From: Ruminococcaceae bacterium UBA6353
Lineage (GTDB): Bacteria > Bacillota > Clostridia > Oscillospirales > Acutalibacteraceae
NCBI GenBank assembly: GCA_002437905.1
Contig: DJRT01000023.1
Location: 191,000 to 254,999 of the forward strand
Direction of reading: 5' to 3'
DNA: 64,000 nucleotides
Shown: positions 44,801-56,600 of the stretch, one piece after another
How the letters are laid out: each line of letters begins with the position of its first letter
How positions within the stretch are numbered: position 1 is the stretch's first letter
Notes under the pieces: model-generated
Database searches by the model: none
Told to the model about the DNA's origin: nothing
What the model saw: only the letters and a program-made list of their open reading frames with translations
Position numbers and translations under genes: made by a program

Positions 44801-46926
44801 ATCTCAAGAGGATAATCATAAGCGTAGTCAATTGTATCGCGGTCTGCCGTACCGTAGACAATATTGGCGTTTGTGAGGGTCAGCGTGGCTTTTTGCGCCT
44901 TTTCGTCAAATGCGTATTTCACCGAGCCGCCGTCGCCGTAGATGTCGTCTTTATTGAGGTCGTCAACCCGGATTTCCGTATCGCCTTTGAGAATGTACAT
45001 AGGGTACACCCAAACCGTTCGTGCGTTGCCAATAAATTTTGGATTTCCCGAATAATGTCCCGCATAGTTCTTTAAAAGTCGTACATTCGTCGCGAATGCC
45101 GTCTCGCCAAAATGGATTGAGTAAGTTGCCATAAAGTATGTATGGCCGTAAATTGCGCCGCCGTAGGCATTGAAAGTGCATCCCCCTCCGACATCGAGGT
45201 ATCTGCCGTCGTCTTCCGTGCCGATGTCGGAGCTGTCGCCGATGTTGCCGCCGTACAGATTAAAAGCGGAATTAGACCGCATAGCGATAAGGCGGTTCTC
45301 CGGGTCTTTCCCGCCTTCATTCATAAGAAGTGTGCCGCCGTAGAGATTAAATGTCGAATTATTCTCAACATATACCGACGCCGAATAATATGTTGAACCG
45401 TAGGTATCGATATATACAATACCGCCGATGATTTTGCCGTCCGTGCCGCAGTCGGTCACGGAAAGCTTTGCGCCATAATTCACAACCGCGAAAGTGCTGT
45501 TGGCGGAAATCGTTTTGCCGTTCAGGCAGATATTGATATCGCCGTTCACTTTCCAATATGCAGGTCCGGAAGCAAAATCATATGTCAGGGTGACATCATT
45601 CACAAGATAGTAGTTGCCTGCTTTGTCGGGCAGGGAGTCGGTCGATGTCCAGGGGATCCAGTCAAGGTCAGCGTGCGCTGTGTGATCGCCGCTATCCTTG
45701 CCGTTACCGCAGATACAATGAGAGTGCAGGGATTTTGTCCACTGCGCTTTATAAGAAACGGTTTTTCCGTCAAATGCTGTCTGCACCCAACCGTCAAACA
45801 GATATCCCGCTTTCGACAATTTGTCCGCAGTCGGAAGTGCGGGCGTTTCGTCCGATTTATAGCTTGTCGGTGCGGTATAGCCTTTCGTCCAAGCTCCGCC
45901 ATCGAGGTCAAAATGCAGATTTATGTCAAACGCCTTCGGCTCGAATTTAAACGCAGGGACAACACCCATACCCGTGCCGTAAACACCACTGCCGTGGCTC
46001 GCCCAGCCAAAGCTACTTACAAGATCCGCTCTGTCGATATCGCCGGGAGTACGAAGCCACCACCAGGCAATATTTTGTTTGTCAATATACAGGCCCTGGC
46101 ACGCCGCATAATCCGTTCCCTGCACTTTTCTTGCTTCGTCATTGTCTTCGGCCGAAGAATTAAAACCGTAGGTACTGTTCAACACATCGCCGTATGAGAG
46201 GGCAAACAGTTTATCGACCGTGTCAGCGCCGAAGCGTTCTCCCTCGGCGCTTTTATTTTCAAGGTATGACGCGCCGATAAGCTCTTTTTCTTCGCTTGAG
46301 AAAGCCGTGTTGTAAAAAGTTTCGTTCAGCCAAAGTCTGAGCGAGCTTACTTCCCACTCCGAAACATAATTCGTGCAGTCCTTGCTGCCGTAAAGTGTTC
46401 CGGCTTTTTTATATACATAATTCTGAAACGCCTGTGAATCAATCACATTTTCGCAAATCACATATCCCTCATTCGGGTCAAGCACCCGCCATTGAAGCGG
46501 CTCGTATTTGAAATAGTATACCTCGCCCGGAGGATATCCGTTTTTGTACTGATTAGAGTACGCCTTTTCTTTTAAGCCGCCTGTAAAACCCGGCCTGTAT
46601 TCGTGAAAGATCACCGCGCGGTATTTTTCGCCGTTCATAGCAAAATCTTTATACAGCATAAAGTCGCCCGGCTTCATTTCGCCGTCGTCACTCTCGCCGC
46701 TGCCGCTGTAATAGCCGTATGATGTCCATTCGACCGCCGCCGAAGCCGTTTCAAGTGCCGCGATAGTTTCGGTGTCGGTTACTTTGGACTGCGGATAGGA
46801 GCCAAAGGGGATGATGTCGCCGACTTTGCTGTATTGCGGCCTGCTGTTGTCCGCAAACGCTGAGAATGGGACGAGACTTAACAGCAAACACAGGGTGACA
46901 CATACGCTGATGATCCGTTTTCTCAT
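41836..46926 (-). CDS. large surface protein with DUF6273, InlB repeats and SPQTA sorting-like tail
   Basis: 1696-residue secreted protein. Signal peptide 1-25 (cut after AFA). Residues about 35-335 form a DUF6273 domain (PLQWRVLD, WWWLRTPGDIDRADLVSSFGWASHGS, GVVPAF). Then an InlB-type beta-grasp repeat, two copies of an AGNYYLV module (from about 399 and 805, each opened by HCICG and followed by beta-solenoid-like sequence), a run of three InlB repeats (about 1169-1360, YTITFDTAGGSSI), an Ig-like module (FLNDITFGLFFK, about 1365), a Cys/His-rich segment and the tail KSPQTAGQ, a membrane helix and basic end, a variant sortase signal. Likely wall-bound adhesin. Translationally coupled to tetR (ATGA overlap). 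Confidence 0.8.
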   Translation of the reverse strand: MRKRIISVCVTLCLLLSLVPFSAFADNSRPQYSKVGDIIPFGSYPQSKVTDTETIAALETASAAVEWTSYGYYSGSGESDDGEMKPGDFMLYKDFAMNGEKYRAVIFHEYRPGFTGGLKEKAYSNQYKNGYPPGEVYYFKYEPLQWRVLDPNEGYVICENVIDSQAFQNYVYKKAGTLYGSKDCTNYVSEWEVSSLRLWLNETFYNTAFSSEEKELIGASYLENKSAEGERFGADTVDKLFALSYGDVLNSTYGFNSSAEDNDEARKVQGTDYAACQGLYIDKQNIAWWWLRTPGDIDRADLVSSFGWASHGSGVYGTGMGVVPAFKFEPKAFDINLHFDLDGGAWTKGYTAPTSYKSDETPALPTADKLSKAGYLFDGWVQTAFDGKTVSYKAQWTKSLHSHCICGNGKDSGDHTAHADLDWIPWTSTDSLPDKAGNYYLVNDVTLTYDFASGPAYWKVNGDINICLNGKTISANSTFAVVNYGAKLSVTDCGTDGKIIGGIVYIDTYGSTYYSASVYVENNSTFNLYGGTLLMNEGGKDPENRLIAMRSNSAFNLYGGNIGDSSDIGTEDDGRYLDVGGGCTFNAYGGAIYGHTYFMATYSIHFGETAFATNVRLLKNYAGHYSGNPKFIGNARTVWVYPMYILKGDTEIRVDDLNKDDIYGDGGSVKYAFDEKAQKATLTLTNANIVYGTADRDTIDYAYDYPLEIVLVGKNTILPEEANVYAGRSAIKGAKQLTISGSGSLKIISYQSRCLNLYEWIALGNKDIKILTSDNADGSGAVYTEPGNLDRLEFARYVNIISPHNHCICGGKSNDGHESHTDTEWQPWIKTDSLPTEAGNYYLVTDVSVKSDQVLRGDVNLCLNGSTVSVADDASFEWDGALISMDPDATSPITFTLTDCIGGGMIDGSTMKQHGAAWNHTAYLVGENQFIMRGSSTVKGEVFLVQKAELRMFDNSAVRSDDGPSAYDDAAVFMSGNASAAKLFLYGNSSARIGGSAKAGTIIVKEDSVLSMTDKAETDELVWTWIYDDSLITLSGNAKVKDYLRLHDINFPTNAKLIINDKAEIAGDLVIDCWTPEKVKLTLSGDHVSIGGSLDISAGGTWENLTVEAETQVRVGSGINMPDAPMNGRFVCDGEITDGIFYGEVENNGKITGGIFYGTVTGSGTIEDSAKRTVTFNSNGGSAVNAQKILRGQKATEPSGCKKIGHTFAGWNTGASQYDFSAPVLDDITLTAQWSINRYTITFDTAGGSSIAPIAQDYGTDITAPADPTREGYTFNGWNKTIPTTMPAENVTITAQWSINQYTITFDTAGGSSIAPITQDYGTDITKPAAPTRKGYTFIGWDKTIPTTMPAENMTITAQWKDIEEPTGKIQVATKVWGKFLNDITFGLFFKETQTVTVTVADNSGETVKIEYWLSSKALTKAELANASFTVYTAPFSMDPDNEYIIYVRLTDTAGNTTYICSEEGIVLDATKPVIKGIENGGIYCAAQTVTIDEKYIGTVTVNSTEVKLDENNSFTLAPADREQKIVVTDKAGNSTEMTVTVNAGHTFGAWASNGDGTHTRKCAVDGCTGLETQDCAGGKATCTGKAVCEACGKAYGGIDANNHTNLKHIPAKAATRDAEGNTEYWYCDGCDRYYGDAAATGLIAKADTVTEKLPDESKSPQTAGQNSLVLWIALLFVSGGVLAGAVTAKKQQKNS

Positions 46927-47522
46927 TTCGCGTTACCTCCGTTCAGATACTGTGAGCGGTATTTATCGGCAAACAGGGCGACCCCCTGCTTCAGGACCTC
47001 CATCTGGGATTTCAGGTAGTATTCATCCTCGAACATGGCGTAGTGCACACACGCGCGGACGAATATGAAGATCAGCGGCGTGATGGTCGTATACGGAATG
47101 CCGATCTTCGGCTCCAGCTGCTTGGCATATTCGGTATAGCGCTCGTTGACCCCCTCGAAAAACCGCTTGCCGTGCTCCATGTATTTCGGCAGCGTATACA
47201 CCTGGTACATCAGGCGATATTTTTTCCCGTGCTTTTTCGCCGTCCAGTAGGGCACTTCCTCAATGAACCGCAGCACATCCTTCGGGTCAGTCGGCGCTTT
47301 CTTCATAAAGTCGTCCTCAACCTTTGCCATGCAGTAGGCGGTGGACTCGAGGATCAGCTCATCCAAATTTTTGAAATAGGCGTACAGGTTGGCCTTGGTG
47401 CAGCCGCACGCTTCGGCCAGCGCCTGCAGCCCCGTGCCGGTCAGGCCGTTTTCCGCGTAGCAGTCAAAGCATTTCTCCATAATCTCCCGCTTGCGTTCGT
47501 TGTGCTGCTGCTCGGTTCTCAT
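46923..47522 (-). CDS. TetR/AcrR-family transcriptional regulator
   Basis: 199-residue TetR-type repressor. The N-terminal HTH is IMEKCFDCYAENGLTGTGLQALAEACGCTKANLYAYFKNLDELI (helix-turn-helix within residues 10-50), then a ligand/dimer domain. ATG 47522 has GGAGAG 6 nt upstream; an ATG at 47528 is too near. Its stop overlaps the start of the 1696-residue surface gene, so regulator and surface protein share one mRNA. A palindrome just upstream (47548-47561) looks like its own operator. Confidence 0.9.
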   Translation of the reverse strand: MRTEQQHNERKREIMEKCFDCYAENGLTGTGLQALAEACGCTKANLYAYFKNLDELILESTAYCMAKVEDDFMKKAPTDPKDVLRFIEEVPYWTAKKHGKKYRLMYQVYTLPKYMEHGKRFFEGVNERYTEYAKQLEPKIGIPYTTITPLIFIFVRACVHYAMFEDEYYLKSQMEVLKQGVALFADKYRSQYLNGGNAK

Positions 47523-47547
47523 TGACATCTCTCCGTCCGTAAAATTA

Positions 47548-47598
47548 AACGACCAGTCGTTCACTTATAAGTATAGCAGAGACTGCCGGAAAAAGCAA
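47548..47598 (-). promoter_or_regulatory. tetR promoter with TetR-type operator
   Basis: Minus-strand TTGCTT (47593-47598), 17 nt, TATACT (47570-47575). The palindrome AACGAC-N2-GTCGTT (47548-47561) starts 8 nt after the -10, over the transcription start, the expected place for autorepression. Confidence 0.75.
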
Positions 47599-47610
47599 CA
47601 CAAAAATAGC

Positions 47611-47652
47611 AAACAGCGGAACAGCCGTTTTGGGGCGCCTGTTCCGCTGTTT
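47611..47652 (-). terminator. terminator of the giant surface gene
   Basis: AAACAGCGGAACAG...CTGTTCCGCTGTTT, 14-bp arms, followed on the minus strand by TATTTTTGT; located just after the stop at 47660. Confidence 0.85.
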
Positions 47653-47659
47653 GTTTGGG

Positions 47660-50600
47660 TCATCCTGCCATAGGTGTCTTTTTCTTATCCGCGATCGCGG
47701 TACCGGCCAGAAGGCCGCCGCTGACGAACAGCAGCGCCATCCACAGCAGCAGGTCGGCTGCGCCCCCGGTCTGCGGGGAGTCGGCGGCCGCCTCCCGCTC
47801 CACCGTGAAGGTGGTAACGGCTGTACCGTTCTGCGATACGATGCTGAGCGTATGCTCACCGGCCGAAAGGGTATTGAGGTAGGCCGCTTTCAGCTCCACC
47901 ACCGTACTGCCGGCATAGGCAATATAGTTGGCGCTGTCCAGCTCCCTGCCATCCACCAGAACCCGGCGGAATTCCTCAAACACCGCATTGCTGCGGAAGC
48001 GGGCATTTGCCCCGCCTTCTCCGTTCCACTGCTGGCCGGCACCCTCGATGATCGACGGCGCAAAGGAGATCTTCTCCAGCTCCGCAACCTTTTCCGCAAG
48101 GGCGCCAATCTTATCGAGCGCCTCCTGACCAAGCATGGTCTTCTCGTTATCGGTCAGGTCTTCCACCAGCTTACCAACGCGCTCCACCGCATCCTTGTCG
48201 CCAAGCTTGACATCATCCACGGTGGGAAGCTTGCCAATCTCCCCGGCGGCCTTTTCGGTATTGCCGACGGCGCCCAGGGCCTCTTTCACGCTCTCCAGCT
48301 GTTTTTCCAGATCCTCGCGCTCTTCTTCGGTATAGTTGCCGTCAAAGTCGCGCAGCGCCTCCTCCAGCGCCTTCTCGGCCTTTTCGAGGTCCTCCTTATC
48401 GTCCAGCTTCACATCCTCCTTGGTGATGTCCTTTACGGTGGTGATCTCCTCGCTTTCGGTCGCCGCCTTGGCCGATGCCAGACGCTCCAACAGCGCCCGT
48501 GCCGTCGCTTTCAGCGCTTCCAGCGCCGCGCGTTCGGCATCGGTCAGGTTGTCGCCGTCAAGCAGGGTATTGATATCACCGATCAGCTTTTCGATATCCG
48601 CCTTGTCGGCACTGGTCACCTTATCAGCGTCGTAGCCATTCACGCCGTCGGTCAGACGGGTGATCTCGCCGGCCACATCCGCGATGCGCTGTTTCAGCGC
48701 CGCGCATCTTTCGCCGGCCGCCTGCAGGGCGTTCTGCTCCTCCGCAGTGGCATCCTGCGTCTCCACGCCGGCCAGCCGCTCCTCGGCAGCCTCAACCGCC
48801 GCCTTGTCGCTGGATTTCACATTGTCCGCCGTTACCGACGCGATTGCCTCGGTAAGTGCCGCGATCGGCTTCATGGTCACCGTGTATTCGGTCACATTGC
48901 CGGCCTGATCCACCGCACGGATCACATAGACCGTATCCGTGTTGCCCGCAAGGCTGAACGCCTGCTCCACCGGCGTGCCGTTCAGCTTCACTGAGGCAAG
49001 GTTGTCATCCCCGACTGCGACCTTCTTCGTCACATAGTAGGTCTTGCCATTCTCCACACCGATGATGCCGGGCGCCGTCGTATCGAAAGTGACGCCATCC
49101 GAGCCGATGTAGCCAACATTGCCGGCATTATCCTCTATGCGCACATAAATAATGAATTTCTCCCGGTCCTTCGCCGCGATGTCGAAATCGCCGCTGTCGG
49201 TCCAGTCCGTGTTCGCGCGGACTTCATCGTCTGTCAATGTCTTATCCGACTTGTAATACAGCACCGATTTCACGCCTGAAGCCTCATCCTGCGCCGTCAG
49301 CTGGACATGGACATCGTCCTTAAAGAACAGACCAAAGGTAATTGTGTTAATAAGCTTCTGGAACGCCGTGCGCTCATTGAGCTTGACCTCGCCGGTCGGC
49401 GCGGTCTTGTCGATCTTATAGTTTTCGGTCACTGCCGCCGAGATCACACCGGTTGCGGTATTCTTCACGAAGAAGGTCAGCTTGCCGTTTCCGGTTTCAT
49501 CCGAAGCGGTCAGGGTATCCGTCCACTCGCCGTCGGCCGTATCGGTCAGGCTAAGCCTGTAGCCCGGCTTTGCCGTGATGATGAAATCCGTATTGATCCA
49601 GTCATTGGCGTTTACCCCATACTCGCTGCCGTCAGCCACATATTCCACGATATTCGCCGTAATGCCGCTGGGCTGCGTAAGCGTGTAGTTGCCCACGGTT
49701 TCCCGGTCTCCGGAGAGTGTGAACGCCGTGAAGCTGATCGGAATGTTTTTGCCGACCGTCACGCGGTCGAAGGTCGGCGTACCGGCCACCAGCTCCAGCC
49801 TGTCGCCATCCACCACGCCGACAAGCGCCGATGCGCCGTCGATTGTGGCGGTGTTTCTGCCGTCGTACTGCTTATCCTTGACCTTGAGGCCCTTGATCGT
49901 CAGCTCCTTGGCAGAAATGCTTGCCGTGGTGTCTGCGGGCTGTGCCGCCAGCGTATAGTTCGCCGCGTCGTCTCCCGAAAGAGCAAAGTCATAGAACACA
50001 ACCGCTTTGCCGTTGCCGACATTCCGGTCGTCATACGCTGCCTTACCGGTGACGAGCGTAACCTTGTCGCCGGTAACCAGTCCGTCGAATGTGCCGGCTG
50101 CCGTTACTTTCGCGTCGGTGTTGCCGTCGTAGACTTTGGAAGCCGCGACAGCCGTGCCGACGATTTTGATTTCCTTGACCGTGATGTCCGCTGCCACGCT
50201 TGCAGGCTGTGCAATCAGCGTGTAGTTCGCCGCCGCCGCACCAGCCAGCTTGAAGCCGGTGAAGGTCACCGTCTTGCCGACGCCGACGCTCTTATTGTCA
50301 TAGGCTGCATTGCCGGCTGCGATTGTGAGGTTTTCACCGTCAAAATTCTCGGACAGCGTGCCATCGTTTGTGAGCTTCGCCACCGTTGTGCCGTCGTAGA
50401 TCTTCCCTGCCTCAACGGCCGTACCGCGGATGGTCACTTCCTTGGCGGTGATATCCGCCGTGACAGCGTCGGGCTGCGCGACCAGCGTGTAGTTCGCCGC
50501 CGCCGCACCGGCCAGCTTGAAGCCGGTGAAGGATACCGTCTTGCCCCTGCCGACGCTCTTATCGGCATAGGCCGCCGAGCCGGCTTCGATTGTCAGAGCC

Positions 50601-53600
50601 TCACCGTCATAATTCTCGGACAGCGTACCATCATTTGTGAGCTTTGCCGCCGTTGTGCCGTCGTAAACCTTGGTGCTTTCCACGGCTGCGCCGTTAATGG
50701 TGATCTCCTTAACGGTGATATCCGCGGTCACGCTCGTCGGCTGTGCTGTGAGCGTATAGTTCGCCGCATCAGCCCCTGTAAGAGAGAACCCGGTGAAGGC
50801 CACGGTCTTATCCGTGCCGACATTCTTATCGGCAAAAGCCGCCTGACCGCTGACGATAGTGACATCGTCGCCATCGACAAGTCTGTCTACCGTGCCGTCA
50901 GAAGTTATCCTTGCATCGGCAGTACCATCATATACCTTATTGGAAACTGCCGTGCCCGAGATCGTAACCTCCCTGGGCTGTATCTCAAACTCCATCGTCG
51001 AGGAAGCCGCCTTGAATGTGTCTGTCTCGGCTGTCGTGATGCGGATCACATAGTTTCCAACGCTCTTCGGCGCTGCGGTAGTATACGCTGTGTCGTCCTC
51101 ATCCGCTCTCTTGTATTCCACTGTCAAAGCTCCGTTGGAATCGGTATTAAAGGTCGGCATACCGATCGACTTTCCGTCGTAGATCTTTCCGTCGCTTTCC
51201 TTATGGTCGTGGACAGGCGTTTTCTTCTCCACCGTCAGCTTCAAAAAGACCTCTGCCGGGGCGTCATTACCGGCATTGTCAATATAATTTTCGCCCAGCG
51301 GCTTGAATAGCAGAGTGATGGTATATTCGCCCGCCGCGAGCGTGGAAAGATAGCTGTTTGTCAGAATAAACGAGCCGTTATTTGATACAGAGTAATCTGC
51401 GGTGTCGAGTTCATCTGCTCCGTTTAAAGCAGATGAGACTGTGTTGCCGTTCATATTAAGATAATACTCTATATCAGACTCCAAGCCCATTATAAAGATC
51501 TTTGTTCCGGCTATCGCCTCGGCATCGGTATAAACCACCACGCCATCGGAGTTGACAACGGTGATGTTGCTGCTCTGATCGGTCACGCGAACATAGACAA
51601 ACGCCTTTCTGTTCGGCTCAATGCTGAAATATGCCTTACGGTCGGCATTAAGCGTCAGTTCCGTCCAGTCACCGGTAATGGCCTCCTTATTCGCAAAGGC
51701 GGTTTCAGACAGGAGGTATTCGACCTTTTTGATACCGCTGCCGAAATCGTTAGCTTTCACTTCCACCGTCTGCGTCTGCTTGAAGAACAGTCCGAAAGTG
51801 ATTCGGTTCAGGAATTCTTTGAAGCTATTGCCGTGAATGCTGACCTCTACCTCCGGCGCAGTAATATCCGCAACGCCCTCCACGGTGATCGCGAGTTCTT
51901 CGCTCACATTATTGATGAGGAATGTATCTTCGGTTTCGTCACCCTTTACAGCATCAATCGCTGTGCCGTTTACAAGGACTCTGTAATTTTCGGTCTTGGA
52001 ATAGCCGTCTGCGATTTTCACCGTAAATTCGTAGTCCATACCGTGACCGATCGCAGGCGCACCTTTGACGGTGTAGCCCGTCGTGTCGCGCGGCAGCGTG
52101 ACAAAATACATCTTGTAGACCGTCACAGTGACAGTCACCGTATTGCCCGCCACATCCGTTGCGGTAATGGTATGCGTCAGATTATCGCCTGACAACCGAT
52201 AGCCGGTAATGGGGATCTGCACGGGCGTGCCGTCCACCGTCACGGTAAAATCGTTGGCATCGGTGACGGAGAAATACACCAGATTATAATAGACCCCGCC
52301 GTCCTTAATACTGGAAATAACCGGCGCTTCGGTATCGACAGTCTCTACATACCCGCAGCCGCAGAGCTTCTCATGGGTTTCAGTTTTCCAACTGCAGGTA
52401 TGGGTGTGGTCAACAACCTGCACATTCCCTGCGATACCGACTCTGCCGTCAATAACCTCGCCTATGTTCATATCATATAGAGCCTTACCCTCCGCAAGGC
52501 AGTTGATAAGATGCCGACCGTTTACGGTGATATTGGTGAATTTGCCACCGGAAATTGTAAGCTTGGCGCCGCTCCCGGCTGCAATTTCGGTATAAACACC
52601 GCCCGAAAGGGTCAGCGTGCTGTCCGACTCTGCCGTGAGCTTGCCACTGAACATATGATCTTCCGAGTATACTTCTAACGCTCCGCCGGTTTTTACAAGC
52701 ATTTCTCCGCACTCGCAGCCGTTGCCCATAAACCGCAGCAATCCGCCGTTGTTTACGGTGATCTTGCCCGATACCGTGCTTGCATTTAAGGTAACCTCGC
52801 TGCCGGAAACGGTCAATGTACCGTTCACTGTGCAGCTGTTGAGGTTGGTATAGCTGCCTCTGGCATTCAGCGCCTTATCAAACACACAATTGATAAATGA
52901 GCCCATGCTGCCGTTGTCGTTGACCGTGCCCAAGAAGTTGAGAACCGATGCGCTCAGGCTTGCGGTCTTGGCGACGGTAACCGTTCCTGTAATTGTTCCG
53001 TCGATAATGTTCAGTTTGGCGGTTTTGGTTACATTAAGTGTGCCGGCGGTATGGCCGTTCATACAAATAAAGAAGTCACCGGCGCTGACGGTGATCTTGC
53101 CCGCCACATCGGTCAGCATCCAAAGCTTGCAGTTTTTGTTTTCGTCGGTCTGCGCCGCCGCAAGGGCTTCCGCGAAGGTCACATAGCCCCTTGTCGTTTC
53201 ACCCTTTACGATCGCCGCCGCAAGGCCGCAGTGGCACTGTGTGCACTTGTTTTCCTCGTCATAACCCGGGTGCTCGCACTCTGTAACGGTAATGTTAAAA
53301 GTGTTCGTATAGAGCACATAGCCGTTAAGTTCAAGCTTTATGCGGTACGAGCCGGAATCAGACGCTGTGAAGTTCACTGCCGAAAGAGTTATCTCTTGTT
53401 TTTCAAACGCAGTGGCCGTAGCTTCATTTATAACCGTACCGTCTTCCTTTTCAAAGGTTATCCGGAACCGTTTGCCCTGCCATTCCTCAATAGTGGAGAC
53501 AACAAATTTCACATATTTGTCGGCTGTCCCTGAAGTCATGTAAAATTTAAGGTCTGTCGGCTGTTCGTCAATGGTCTGCGGAGCCGACACGACGGTGACA

Positions 53601-56600
53601 TTTTCGATGAAATAGTCTCCGTATTCGTACATCACTTTGCCTTCGCTTGCATATCCGCTTCCGTCCGCATTCGCAAAAGTATAACCGTCCGCAATAAAAT
53701 CAAACGGCGTGCAACCGGCACTGCGTTTGGCTCGTATATTTTTGAAGCTGCCGCCCTTCAACAACAAAGAGCTTTGCTTTGATATTTGGATATTCGGATT
53801 AAACTCGCCGCCTGTTACAGTCAACACTGAGAATTCGTCCACAGCAATGTGTCCCATGCCGGGGTCTGTTACTTTTCCACCGCCGACAGAGTCGCTGATT
53901 GTCAGTTTGCAGCCGAAATACACATTAAAATAGTTATTGTTAATATTCAGCGTTTTGCCGTTAAGGTCAATGGTATATTCGCCTTCCCTGAGAACAAGTG
54001 AGTAGCCGTCCATCAGCGAGCCTGCCGTTGCCTCGTCAAGGGTGATGTCCTGCAGGAGCTTCACGGTACAGCCGTCGTTTTGCTCGGCATAGCGGACGGC
54101 GTCCTCAAAGGTTTCAAAATTCTTTGAAACACCGTCCTTTTCTACGGACAATACAAGGTGGAAGCCGCAGTCCGCACAATAGCCGTTTTCGTCAAGAGAT
54201 GCGTGCGCACAGGGAACGACGGTAACACTTTCAAGGGAAGCAGCTGCCTTTGCATCCGCATAACTGACGCCCTCGTAGCAGTATTCGGGCGCGAGCAGAT
54301 CCGCACAGGTCACTCCCTCGGTGGTGGTTTTTATTTCTTCAAATTTGCCGCTGTAAAGTTCTGTTTTCTTTTCATCGGAGTAGACATGCAGCCAGTAATA
54401 CCATCCGCCATAGATCTTCAGCGTGCCGCTGTATTGATAGAATCCGGTCGAAAGGGAGGTTTCGCTTAAGCCCTCGCCCATTATGAGTGTAGCATCCGGG
54501 CTGCGAAGAGTGACCGACATTTTAAGTGCGCCGCCGGGCTTTGAGGATATAATGGTTGTCGTGCCGCTATTGCCGTTGCTGATTGTGAAGTCTCCACCGC
54601 CCAATTCATACCCGTTGAGGTCAAGCGTAAAAGATGTCGAGCTCGCCCACAAATTGATGTAAGCCGCGTTCGGGTCTCCGTATTTCACAGAGCGCAGTAA
54701 TGTTACGACTATATTTTCACGCTGATACAATAATCCGTTGCTGATTGCAGCATTCACGGTTGCATAGTAAGCGGTATAGTCACCCGCCGTCAGTTTTGCC
54801 ACCGCGTCGATACCGCAACGACGGCAGGTAAGGGTCTCCTCGTCAAAATCGTGCTCTGTGTAGCCGGCGATATACACCGTCGTGGTATTGCCCGCCTCAT
54901 CGGTAACAATCAGGGTCTGCTCCTCATCTCTGTATGCCCGCAGGATGAGCACACCGTCGCTGTTCAGGGTTTGTTCCCTGCCGTCAAGCGTTATGGATTT
55001 TATATTTTTATCGCTTATTTTAATTTTTGTTTCCTTGCAGTAGGTGTAGTGTCCGCCGTCAACCATATTTTCGATCACAGGCGCGGTTTTGTCTATCTCA
55101 AAGCCATCGGAGCCGGCATAGGCAATATTGCCTGCGTGGTCGGTCAGGCGTACATAGACAACATACTGCCGTTCGGTGGAAAAGCCTATGGGAATGGTGT
55201 ACTCGCGGAATTCCAAAGAAGCTTTAACCGCCTCTTCACTCAGAATGGTGTCGCTGACAAGGTATTCGATCTTTACTGCGTGCTTTGTCTCATCATAGCC
55301 GGGCTGGCTGTAGCTGTCGTCGGTGGCGGTGATGATCATGCTGGCGTTTTCATTATAAAAGAGACCGAAGGAAATTTTGTTCAGCACCGTCTGCCACCAG
55401 GTGCGTCCTTGAATTAAAATCTCGCCCGTGGGTGCAGTGGTATCCTGCACATAATCGCCATACTCGCAGTGGCAGACAGAGCAGATCGCCTTTTCAAAGT
55501 AGCTTGCCTCGCGGTCATTGCCGCTGTCGTGCAGGCAGGTCAATCCGCAGGCACAGGTGTTTGCATTATTGCTGAAATCGTGGGCATGGGAAACAATCAC
55601 CATGCTCTCGGTGCTCTTGTTTGCCGTATACACATCCGGAACAAATTCCTGCGGGTCGGAAACGGTCACGGTGTTACTGCTATTATCATAACTGCATTTT
55701 ACAAAAGCCGTTCCCTCGGGCAGATAGTTCGCAAGCACCTTGCCCTCCGGCACCTGTAAACCGCTCAGCAGGGTCGCGCCCTCTTTGAGAATAAGGGTAC
55801 CGTCGTTAAGAGTGATTGAAGGATATGGGACATCTATGTAATACTGACCGCCCTTGACACGGACATCTTGCTCTACCGTCACGCTTCCGCCGTTTATCAT
55901 AATGCCGGTTCGGGCACTGGAGCCGGACCACCACTGGAAGAGCTCACCGTTTTTCAAGGTAACGCTGCCGTCGTCTACGGTCAGAGGAATATATTTCTTC
56001 TTAATATCAATATTGCCGATCAATTCATCATCAATATTGCCGCTCCATCTGTTACCGCTCAAATCAACTGTGACTGTACCGTCGGTGACGACAACATTCT
56101 CATTTACCTGCTGCGCAAGGGTTACCGTACCGCCGACAGCTGCGGCGGCGTCAATGGCGCTTTGCAGTGATGCATATTTCTTTCCGTCGTATGTTGCCGA
56201 ATGGAACGCACCGCAGATGCAAATTTCGCCTTCGCCCTTATAGGTGTGTGCAATATCGTCTACCGAATATTCGCATTTACATGTCGCCGTGTGGGTCAAG
56301 CCGTCGCTGTTGGGGGTATAGGTATAGGTATGATATTCTGTACTGTAATCTTTCCCGCAAGCGCAAATCAGGCGGTGTATATCTGTACGGATGTATTTAT
56401 AACTTGCCGTTGTATGTGCAACGCCGGTTTCCGTCGTACCGCAAAGGTCGCAGGTCCGGTCGTGGGTATCGTTTGTTATGTTTGTGTATGACCATTTATG
56501 CTCGGTGCACTTGGTAATGGTGATGGATGTACCGTCGGTATTGTCGTAGGCATATGCCGTATTGAGGTCATCGGTCTTAACGCATTTCATACCGGCGGCG

